NCBI RefSeq assembly: GCF_008831285.2
Contig: NC_045148.1
Span: 15,106,802 to 15,170,801, forward strand
Origin: Nymphaea colorata
Lineage: Eukaryota; Streptophyta; Magnoliopsida; Nymphaeales; Nymphaeaceae
Direction: 5' to 3'
Length of the DNA: 64,000 bases
The position numbers were made by a program, and so were the translations under genes. The first letter of the stretch is position 1, and each line of letters begins with the position of its first letter. Shown here piece by piece: positions 55,708 to 64,000 of this stretch. The notes under the pieces are model-generated. The model ran no database searches. It had not been told where the DNA came from and was given only the letters and a program-made list of their open reading frames with translations.

Positions 55708-56184
55708 TCATATAAGCACAAGTTCTTTAGCATCAATTCTTTCTTGAATGAAATGTCGGTCAATCTCAACATGTTTTGTTCTGTCATGAAGCACAGGGTT
55801 GTTGGCCAGGTTGATTGCTGACTTGTTATCACAATACATCTTCATTGGTTCTTCAACTTTTATACCAATATCAGTCAACAATACTTTCAGGCACAAAAGC
55901 TCACAAACTCCCATAACAACAGCTCTGTATTCTGCTTCAGCACTGAAACGAAAACATACGTCTTGCCTCTTACTCCTCCACACTATGAGATTCCCTCCCA
56001 AATAGATACAATAGCCAGAGGTGGACCTCCTAGTGTCAATACAGTCTACCCAGTCTGCATCTGAATAACCTTCAATCCCAAGAGCGTCTTGCTTAACATA
56101 CAGGAGACCTTTGCCAGGATTCCTCTTCAAGTAGCATAAGATCCTGTCAACAGCCTTCAAGTGAGCATCTGTGGGAGCATGCAT
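55708..56184 (-). pseudogene. Copia RNase H part
   Basis: The frame shows YSDADWVDCIDTRRSTSGY, then SAEAEYRAV and CDNKSAINLANNPV, the usual copia RNase H signature. It is separated from the RT frame by a stop, so it would not be made as part of one polyprotein. Confidence 0.85.
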
Positions 56185-56187
56185 GAA

Positions 56188-56994
56188 CTAACTTATCACA
56201 TTCACAGCAAAGGTAATATCAGGTCTAGTGAGAGTAAGATAAATCAACTTCCCTACAAGACATTGATATCTTCTTTTAGCCTCCTCACAGAGAGGCTCCC
56301 CATCTCTAAGACTGAGCTTACGGCCAGCATCTAGAGGAGTAGAAGCTGGTCTACACCCCAGTTTCCCGGTCTCCTTTAACAAATCTATAGTGTACTTCCA
56401 TTGATTTAGCACGAGGCTAGTCCCAGACCTAGCAATTTCAATGCCAAGGAAATATTTCAACTTACCAAGGTCCTTGAGATCAAACTCGATCGCCAACAGT
56501 TTCTTTAACTTAATTATTTCATCTTCATCATCACCTGTAACAATCATACCATCAACATATACCAACAAAATAGTAACATTTTGCTCATTTCTCTTCACAA
56601 AGAGTGTATGATCTCCATTCCTTTGATGGTATCCACATTGTCTCATGACAAGTCTAAGTCGTTCAAACCATGCTCGAGGAGATTGCTTGAGCCCATATAA
56701 AGCTTTCCTTAGCTTGCAACATTTTCCAGGTTCCTCATATCCTGGAGGCATACACATATATACTTCCTCTTCAAGGTCTCCATTGAGAAAAGCGTTCTTG
56801 ACATCAAGTTGGTACATCTTCCACTCCTTCATCACAGCTAAGGAGATAATGACTCTGACAGTCTTCATCTTCGCAACAGGAGCAAATGTCTCCAAGTAAT
56901 CAATCTCATATTTCTGACTAAACCCCTTGGCCACAAGACGAGCTTTGGATCTTTCAACACTTCCATCTGGTCTGTACTTGATGGTGTAGACCAC
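56188..56994 (-). pseudogene. Copia reverse transcriptase part with altered active site
   Basis: It shows QLDVKNAFLNGDLEEEVYM, LRKALYGLKQSPRAWF and LLVYVDGMIVTG. The family active site is YVDD; the second Asp is Gly here, which should abolish polymerase activity. The N-terminal RT part is in a different frame (57039-57743), with a stop between. Confidence 0.9.
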
Positions 56995-57038
56995 TTAGAT
57001 CCAACCAAGCGAGCCACCTCAAGAATTTTTACAACTTC

Positions 57039-57743
57039 TCATGTCATGTTTCTTCTCAAGGCTTCCATCTCTTCTTGCATTGCATAAGTCCACTTGGGAT
57101 CACTCTGAGCCTCAGCAACATTCCTGGAAATCATAGCCAAAGAAAGAGAAGATACAAAACATTTGTAGTCCTTGTTCAGTCTAGAATATGAAACAAAGTT
57201 ACCAATAGGATGTTGAGTACATGACCTGATACCCTTTCGTAGGGCGATGGGAAGCTCTTCACTTGCAGCAACAGTCTGACTCTCTTCTTCAACAGGTTGC
57301 TTCTGAGCACGACATGGGTCATCCAAGGAAGGACTAACTGGATTGGGAGTAGAATTCTCACCACCTGTCATGTCATCTGTACAGACTCTTCGCCTAGAGT
57401 AAACTTGCCCAAACAGACGATTGCATTCCTCTTCTGCCCCAGTAGAACATTCACGCCTGTAGTCCAAAAAATCTGAAAATTGAACTTCCTGATTCGGAGA
57501 ATACTCTTCCTTTGACATAGAATTCTCCCCCTGAAGAGGATTCTCACCAAAATAGGAAGCATGTTCAAGGAAAGTGACATCTTTGGTAACATAGGCGCGA
57601 CCAGTGGAAGGGTCCCGACACTTGTACCCTTTTTGAGTAGGAAAATAACCTAGAAATATGCCCTTAATAGACCTTAGATCAAGTTTTTGAATGTGAGGGC
57701 TATGATTGTGAATAAAGCAAACACAACCAAAAACTCTGGACAA
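57039..57743 (-). pseudogene. Copia integrase C-terminus and RT N-terminus
   Basis: It shows RVFGCVCFIHNHSPH, then IFLGYFPTQKGYKC, the usual segment after the integrase core, a Ser/Glu-rich linker and the RT start WTYAMQEEMEALRRN. It is out of frame with both neighbours. Confidence 0.85.
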
Positions 57744-59086
57744 CTCCCCGGTAACATAAAGTGAGGCGTCTGCGCATTCAACACACGACTAGGCAAACGA
57801 TTTATAAGATACGCACTGGTCAACACAGCATCCCCCCAATACATTTTTGGAACATGGCGTTGAAAAAGAAGAGCCCGAGTCATATTCAATAGCTTACGAT
57901 TCTTTCGTTCAGCAACTCCATTTTGAGGAGGAGTATAACTACAGGAAGTCTCGTGAACAATTCCCCTTTTTCGAAAGAAGCTATCAACAGACTGACACAT
58001 ATACTCACGAGCATTGTCAGATCGAAAGGTCTTAACAGATACTCCATATTGAGTTTCCACATAAGCAATGAAAGTCTCTATGACAGTAGGAACTTCACTA
58101 CGGTCTTTCAACAAGTAGACAATCGTGTTACGAGAACAATCATCTATAAAGGTGATAAAATACTGAAAACCATGACAAGAAGGAATCCTTGAAGGCCCCC
58201 ACACATCAGAATGAATCATGGCAAATACCTCATTAGACCGATGGCTAGACAAAGGATATGAAGCTCTAACATGTTTGGCCAGGTGACAGACATCACAGGA
58301 CACCATGGTCATGCCTAACCTGGAACATAAATCAAGAAACAACTGTTTAAGAAGTCCAAAAGGCAGGTGTCCAAGGCGCTCATGCCACCGGAGAATCAAC
58401 TGAAGGAAGTCCTCTTTGTTCTTCGTTGCTTGGCTAACTGTCGTCATAAGAGCCTGAGCAGCACGCATAGGTAAACGATATAGCCCGTCAGAAGCCAGAC
58501 AAATCCCAATCCTCTTCCCTGTCACCAAGTCCTGCACAACACAGCGATCAGTAGAAAAGATAAGTTCGCAATTCAACTCTTTCGTGATCTTGCAAACCGA
58601 CAAGAGGTTCAAGGGAAGATAGGAAACATGTAGAGCATTGTGGACTAAGAACTTGTTCAAAAGTGAGAGACTCCCTTTCCCAGCCACAGAGATAGATGAA
58701 CCATCGGCAAGAGAAACACGTTCCTTTCCTGACGAAAGCAGATACCCATGAAAGACCTTAGGATCGCCAATCATGTGGTGAGTAGCGCCACTGTCGATGA
58801 TCCACTCGCCCATACAGGAATCCGCCATCACATCGATAGAACACCCAAATTTCTTCCTGAACGATGCTGGTGGCGCAGAATGAGAGAGGTTGCACGACGC
58901 TGGGGACGACAGCCAGACGACGTAGCTGATGATCCAAGGCGTGAGATCACTGGGACCGTCGGGAAAAGTCCTCAGGCCCAACTCAGCTTCAGGCCTGTCG
59001 GAGAGGGCTTCACATGAAAAACCGTATAAAATCGTAGACACCTCCAAAAATTTTGAAATTTGGACCACAGCAAGAGCACAAGCCAA
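57674..59086 (-). pseudogene. Copia protease and integrase part
   Basis: The protease motif WIIDSGATHHM is followed by GAG-pre-integrase (RWHERLGHLPFGLLKQL, then CDVCHLAKH) and the integrase core HSDVWGPS, ITFIDDCSRNTIVY, FRSDNAREY and NGVAERKN, so the DDE residues look intact. The first part of the frame, before the protease, has no gag-like features. Confidence 0.9.
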
Positions 59087-60002
59087 GGAGTGGACGCTCC
59101 AAATTTGGGCTGAATCCGAGCAGTCTACGCTCAGGACGTTGAGCCTTGAAGTCGCGAATTGCCTGTCGCCTACTTCAGGAAGACTGCGCCGATTTCCGCC
59201 AGATTCTATCTGTCGCCTCCAGAAACACCATTTGTAGTCCGATCGACGTCAAACTTGGTGGAGAGGATAACCTGGATGTTGGGAATTGAATGGCACCGGA
59301 ATCATAAAAATCCAACGGTCCGATCGCCGGAAAAGTCACCGGAAACAGGGACTGGTCGGCGGTAAAGCAGAACAGTGTCTGATCAAATTTCTTGAGTTTG
59401 AATCTCACTCAATACTGCACCGATTGACACGATTTCACTTCCCTTCGACAGATTGGTTTGTTGGGAAGCGATCAGAATCAAAACCCCTAAAAGGTACAGC
59501 CGATTGAGCCCTCGATTGAAGCTCGGACAGAAACAGGCTTAGTGAGACCTGTTAAAACTAAGTATACAGAACATGGCACGATCGTCTTCAAACGGCCCTC
59601 AAATTGGTTCTCCTTCGATCAAATCAACTGGTAGGTCATCCACAAGTCAATGGTGAAGGAGCTCGCACAGCAAACCAGCAAGAGTCGACAGTGTCCACCG
59701 GAACTTCACGGCGGCATACGATCACCACTCAAACGGTGATCCAATACGAGCACAAACAAGAAACTCAGAACCAAGTAGAGGAGCAGAGGGCAGCTTTGGG
59801 CGATAGCAATCTCCGACGTCGGTCTGGAGAGGGCAACGATCTCAGGCGATGCATCCGGGCGGCGGTGGCAGTGGGGGGCGGCGGCGGCGGTGGCAGCGGT
59901 GGCAACGTCAGCGGCGGAACAAGAGCAGCAAGTGATGGGAAGGTCGGGGCCAAAACTTCACGACCGCAAAGAAAATTCCCAAACTCGTTGGCTCTGATAC
60001 CA

Positions 60003-60241
60003 TGTAGAAACACGAAAAATAGGAAAAAGAATACGATGTAACGTAGAAAAACCCTCAACAAGAGGGAAAAAACCACGGATGAGGAGGAACTGATGCCCAC
60101 TAGCAACCAGACTCTCTCTAGATTTCATTCACACCTAAAAATTAAGGTTGCCAAGATACAAGTAGAGTCTCAACAGGCCTAGACAGGAGCACACACTGGA
60201 CCGGGTCCAAACCCAGACCCGTACATTAAAACACGACAACA
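60003..60241 (-). repeat. 5' LTR of the gag-less copia element (- strand)
   Basis: Right copy of the short LTR, with the primer-binding site directly next to it at 59990-60002. It ends at a (TA)n tract. Confidence 0.9.
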
Positions 60242-60245
60242 ATAT

Positions 60246-60247
<2 letters not shown>

Positions 60248-60307
<60 letters not shown>
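60248..60307. repeat. (TA)n microsatellite
   Basis: About 60 bases of TA directly beyond the target-site duplication of the copia element. A second, interrupted (TA)n tract lies at 60471-60503. Confidence 0.95.
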
Positions 60308-60310
<3 letters not shown>

Positions 60311-60715
60311 CTAAATAAACACATAAATTCATTGTTTATATTCATAAAGTGATAAAACATTATATCAAAACAGTTACGAAAATAACCCCAAAAAATACAA
60401 AAAGTAACTGTCATATCCAACCCATGTTTTGTACTCATGTTTGGTCATGCACTTCGACTTCTAATAAGTTATATATATATATATTATATATATATATATA
60501 TATAGGGAATAAGTAGCTACCAAACCCTCATACACAAGACTTATTGAGAATAATCAAAGTCATCTATTTCATTGAGATCAAATTGCAAATATAAAAGTTA
60601 AGTCTTTTCAAGAGTCTAAAATGCCCCCAAAAAGAGATGAGGATTCAATTGAGGAAACTTATTTGTTTCCTCTTTCTGGCTCCCACTTCTTCTTTCAAGG
60701 GTGGTTTGGACCAGT

Positions 60716-61724
60716 GTTATCTGCTATGTCACACGGGTACTCCTCTTTAATAGGAGTACCTGCACGGTACGGGTACCGGTATGCCCGTGGGTGCAGCACG
60801 GGTGATGTGTTGACCGTACCGGGTACGGTCAACGCACCCAAGGTCATTTTAGACCTATTTCCGACTCGATCAAAGTAGACCGAGTCCATTTCCATCCAAT
60901 TTTAATGTTAACCTTTTTTTCCATTTTCACGTTTTAAAAAATTTAACGTTAAATAAATCGAAACCCTAAAACCCTTTTTCGTTTCGTTTCATTTCATGTG
61001 TTTCTTCTTCTCTCACCGATGACCACTAACGGTGACCGGCGAAGGCAGGGGCAGAGACAGGCGGCTGCAGGCGACGAACGACAACGGCAAACTATCTCCA
61101 GCGACGGCAAGTGCCGAACAGCAGCGGTATTTGATTTTTTTTCATCATTTTCTCATTTTCTGGTTCATTTTCAGGCGGCGAACAGTGACCTTTTTCTAAA
61201 TCCTCTTTTTTGTTTGTCGCCTGCAGTCGGTTCCTTTTTTTTGTTCATTTTTTTTTTCTGTTTTGTGTTCCTTCTTTTCTTTGTTATGTTACTTATGTTA
61301 AGCACGTTGTTTGTAATTTTTTGAACTTCTACTGTGATTGCCATTGTCTTGTTTAGTGTAAAACAAGACAATGTCTTGGAGGGAAACCATGTTTAGTTTA
61401 AAACAAGAGAATTTCTGCAGTTGGTTCCCTTTTCATTTTTTGTTGAGCAGTATATTTTTAGTCGCCTGCAATCGGTTCCCTTTTTTTTGTGTTCGTTTTT
61501 TTTTTCTGTTCCATGTTCCCTCTTTTGTTTGTTATATTACTTATGTAAAAGTGTACGTTGCTATTTTATTTGTGCTTCTATTGTCATTGAATCAAGAATG
61601 CTGATATATTTGTATGTTACTTACTTCCATATGTGTTTTTAATTTTTTGATATATATATATATATATATATGTGTATGTGTGTGTGTGTGTGTGTGAATG
61701 TGTAATTTTGTTTGAAATTTTTTG

Positions 61725-61762
<38 letters not shown>

Positions 61763-61880
61763 GCGTGTGCGTCCGGCCGTACCCCCGCACCCAAATTTTT
61801 TTAAAATGGTTCGTACCCGTACCCTTCAGCGGAACCCGTACCGGCACCCGTACCCGTACCTATGTGACATAGGTTATCTG
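60716..61880. mobile_element. Candidate non-autonomous DNA element with gtacgggtac-rich ends
   Basis: The left end (ctatgtcacacgggtac, 60724-60740) is the inverted counterpart of the right end (gtacctatgtgacatag, 61857-61873). Both ends are rich in gtaccgg and acgggtac words. The inside has no gene, a T-rich part and two (TA)n/(GT)n tracts. The layout resembles hAT-type or similar elements with subterminal repeats; the exact ends and target duplication were not determined. Confidence 0.45.
61648..61760. repeat. (TA)n, (GT)n and (TA)n tracts
   Basis: Two TA runs enclose a GT run; slippage-prone, non-coding. Confidence 0.95.
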
Positions 61881-62900
61881 TATCATACGATATACAACAG
61901 ACCATATAGGTTTAGACAACCTATACGGTATGCTTACGATACACGATATGCATCGTAAGCATATCACTCGTATCGTACAATACATGCATCGTATCGTACG
62001 ATATGAGCGATACGATACAAGAAAAAACATAAAAAAGTAGTTTTTGCGTTATGTTTTAAGGACTCTATGCACCTCTCTCTCTCTCCTTTCTTGTTTCTAA
62101 CTACTGCAAAAGACGTGGGAGGGAGAGATTTTGCCCATTTTCATCAAAAATCACTAAAGATTCATTAATTTGGGAGAGAATACTAACCGATGAACGGATG
62201 AAGAAGCTTTCTCATAGTGGGAATGGTGGAAAGCTTGGAGAAAGAGGGTTTTTTGGTTTCTAACACCAAAAAAGTAAGAAGTAACTCAAAAAAAAATGTT
62301 GAATCGTTCATTTCTCTTATTTCCTACAGTTAATCGTAGATTTTTACTTGTTTTGTAATGATATAATGTCGGACCCTACATGGCAGTGGTGTACAAGGGT
62401 GAATCTCAAAGATAAATTAAACGTTACGTGCAATTTTTGTAAGCAAATCATATCAAGAGGGATCGCTCGCTTTAAACACCATATAGCTGGTACACACAAC
62501 GATGTGGCTCAATGCACTGTCTCCCAAGGGAACCCATTGCCACCCTATGTCAAAAACCAATGTTTGGAATTTCTTAATGCCATGAAAGCAAATATGATTG
62601 AAAAGGAAATGCATGAGGCAGATGTAGGATATGGGGGACCCATATGAAAAGGAAGGAAGCGAAGGTGAAGATGTTGAGCTCGAAAAAAAAGATGGTGTCA
62701 GATTGAATGTTCCTTTAAATATATTTTTCTTGATTTTTTCTGATTTTTTGCTTATTCTTTCAGATTTTTTATAGTTTTCTCTATTTTTTCATTTTTTAAT
62801 ATTTTTAAAAAATTAAAAAATTAATTTTACAATACGCTACGCTCCGTTTGAGATACATTACAATACAACGCATAGGTTGGCCCGACTGATACGCGTTACG
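61880..62900 (+). mobile_element. hAT-type transposon relic with palindromic flanks
   Basis: The left flank (61890-62030) is made of atcgtacgatac-type words in both orientations. The right flank (62826-62900) has related words (caatacgctacgct, gatacattacaatac). Between them lies a BED zinc-finger frame. A transposase core is missing, so this is an internally deleted or truncated element. Confidence 0.5.
62366..62647 (+). pseudogene. BED zinc-finger fragment of a hAT transposase
   Basis: After MSDPTWQWCTRVN the frame shows CNFCKQIISRGIARFKHHIA and GTHNDVAQC, the CxxC...HxxxH layout of plant BED fingers at the N-terminus of hAT transposases and domesticated relatives. The ATG at 62366 precedes the finger directly. 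The frame ends after GYGGP, with no RNase-H-like core or dimerisation domain, so DNA binding is the only function it could have kept. Confidence 0.75.
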
Positions 62901-63305
62901 CTGGTTTGGACTCTTGAAAAAATAACATAATCTCTATATTTGCAATGTAATCTGTACCGTTTGTTCTTCAAATCGACAACCTAGATGACTCCCATCAAAG
63001 TCTGATTAAGGATGGGCACCAAACTGGGTACCCGGTTCGACTCGGCCCCAGGCACAAAAATTGGGCACCGTGCCAGCTCCATAAAGTTGTGGGCAAGGCT
63101 GCACCCAACTCGGTCTAATAACTTAATTTTAATATTATTTTATTGGTTTATATATGTACTTAAATATATTAGTATGATTAATTATATTTATACATTATTT
63201 TATATTAAAAAATATTTTTTTAATGTTAACTGGGTGAGGCGATCATGTCCGGCCCGAGGCCGAGCCTTGAGTCTGGTATATGAGGGTCCTGTAGTTACAT
63301 GTTTT

Positions 63306-63306
<1 letters not shown>

Positions 63307-63374
<68 letters not shown>
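63307..63374. repeat. (TA)n microsatellite
   Basis: Almost 70 bases of TA, just before the putative LTR of the gypsy element. Confidence 0.95.
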
Positions 63375-63377
<3 letters not shown>

Positions 63378-63378
<1 letters not shown>

Positions 63379-63620
63379 GTTAACCGTCGGCTAACAGAAG
63401 TCGAGAGGGAGGAAGGAGAAGAGAGAAAGGAACGAGAGAGAGAAAGGCAATCAACAAGCATGCTTAATTAGGGTAAATCTCAAGCTTAAGTACAACTAAT
63501 AACGAGTCCGGACTGGACCGACTCATACTGAAATCAGATCCATACTGAAAACATCAAATAGCAAGACCTAGTAGAAATAAACTACTACTGCTCCCCACGA
63601 TCCCTATATGGATCGTAACA
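63378..63620 (-). repeat. Probable 3' LTR of a Ty3/gypsy element (- strand)
   Basis: On the - strand it starts TGTTACGATCC directly after a polypurine tract (aaagagggggagta) and could end GGTTAACA at 63378, giving TG...CA ends and about 243 bp. The outer end is a best guess, as the other LTR lies outside the window. Confidence 0.5.
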
Positions 63621-64000
63621 AATACTCCCCCTCTTTGAATAACACCTTGTCCTCAAGGTGTGAACGATGGACCGCTTCTGTATGTCCTCCAAATCTTCCC
63701 ATGACGCGGATAACTCCTCCTCAGAGAGCCACTCAATCAGCCACTGTACCGTCCATTTTCCATTCACCTTGAGTCGTCGTACTCCTACTCGATGTAGGGG
63801 TTGGATGCCAGAGGGGATCGCCAAGGCGGGGGCAGTTACAACTTCACTTTTTGTCGGTGCCTTGAGGCACGCTTTGAGTTTGGAAACATGAAAGACCGGG
63901 TGTATGGTGCTGCCCAATGGTAACTGTAATTCATAGGCGAGATTCCCGATCCTCTTTAAAATATGATAAAGACCAACATACCTTGACAACAACTTACTTT
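63588..64000 (-). CDS. Ty3/gypsy polyprotein C-terminus (chromodomain), partial
   Basis: The - strand frame enters from beyond the window end and shows SRYVGLYHILKRIGNLAYEL, HPVFHVSKLKACL and WLIEWLSEEELSASWED, the integrase C-terminal SH3-like part and chromodomain of plant gypsy elements (chromovirus type). The chromodomain guides integration to chromatin in this group. The frame ends inside the putative LTR. The rest of the polyprotein is outside the window, so its integrity is unknown. Confidence 0.85.

Larger units (their letters stand above)
55342..60241 (-). mobile_element. Ty1/copia retrotransposon, gag-less, with short LTRs
   Basis: LTRs of about 253 bp (55342-55594) and 239 bp (60003-60241) start TGTAGAAACACG and end CAACA on the + strand. 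The 5-bp target-site duplication atatc is at 55337-55341 and 60242-60246. On the - strand the primer site tggtatcagagcc (60002-59990) abuts the right LTR and the polypurine tract ttgagggggag (55605-55595) abuts the left one. Order on the - strand is protease, integrase, RT, RNase H. No gag frame or zinc knuckle is seen in the 900 bases after the primer site. Frame changes and stops interrupt pol, so the copy is not autonomous. It lies upstream of the visible transportin exons, in the same orientation. Confidence 0.95.

Noticed and set aside
59604-60106. ORFs with Gly-rich or Pro-rich runs on both strands near the right end of the - strand copia element
   Set aside because: They are in the region that replaces gag, rely on a ggcggcggc run and overlap on opposite strands; no domain was recognised.
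61617-61847. ORFs through (TA)n and (GT)n tracts with IYIYIY or THTHTH protein (also near 54096, 60135, 63243)
   Set aside because: Microsatellite translations, not genes.
1-64000. CRISPR arrays, bacterial operons, rRNA or tRNA genes
   Set aside because: No regularly spaced repeats with unique spacers and no recognisable rRNA or tRNA sequence; the initiator-Met matches are retrotransposon primer sites.

Overview
This is nuclear DNA of a flowering plant. It has spliced genes with GT-AG introns, Ty1/copia and Ty3/gypsy elements with the plant initiator-Met primer site, MITE-like inverted repeats, a BED-finger hAT fragment and long (TA)n tracts. The species cannot be fixed from sequence alone. 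No rRNA, tRNA or CRISPR array was seen.

The core of the window (about 6.5-48.5 kb, all on the + strand) is a tandem cluster of LRK10L-2 / Lr10-type receptor-like kinases. The basic gene has three exons: a large ectodomain exon (signal peptide, GUB_WAK_bind, WAK_assoc), a mini-exon of 30-39 nt, and an exon with the transmembrane segment and a non-RD Ser/Thr kinase (HFD in place of HRD). By following splice sites and phase I reconstruct four uninterrupted genes: 10750-14800 (650 aa), 18247-21719 (634 aa), 40678-43649 (654 aa) and 45511-48498 (570 aa). A fifth unit (33755-37920) has one nonsense codon in its ectodomain exon but an intact kinase exon. Two further intact ectodomain exons (16783-17632 and 31798-32647) have no kinase of their own. 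Each sits just upstream of a complete or near-complete unit, in an order that was duplicated as a block. Two ectodomain copies are broken: 6506-7261 by two frame changes, and 23955-30345 by deletions, a solo LTR and a full copia element.

Every ectodomain exon ends in phase 1 and every mini-exon and kinase exon has the matching phase. Any ectodomain could therefore be spliced to any downstream kinase, so the locus may work as a set of alternative first exons. In three units a well-placed in-frame ATG also lies just before the kinase-exon acceptor, which could give a kinase-only form.

Left of the cluster (1-6.5 kb) are decayed repeats, a fragment of a HAK/KUP potassium transporter and unidentified open segments. 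Right of it, on the - strand (50036-53773), are the last five exons of a transportin-SR / MOS14-like importin-beta gene. Its 5' part is not in view. The sequence beyond (53.8-64 kb) is mostly mobile DNA: (TA)n tracts, tandem repeats, a gag-less copia element (55342-60241, - strand), inverted-repeat elements, a BED-finger hAT relic and the end of a gypsy element with its LTR at the window edge.
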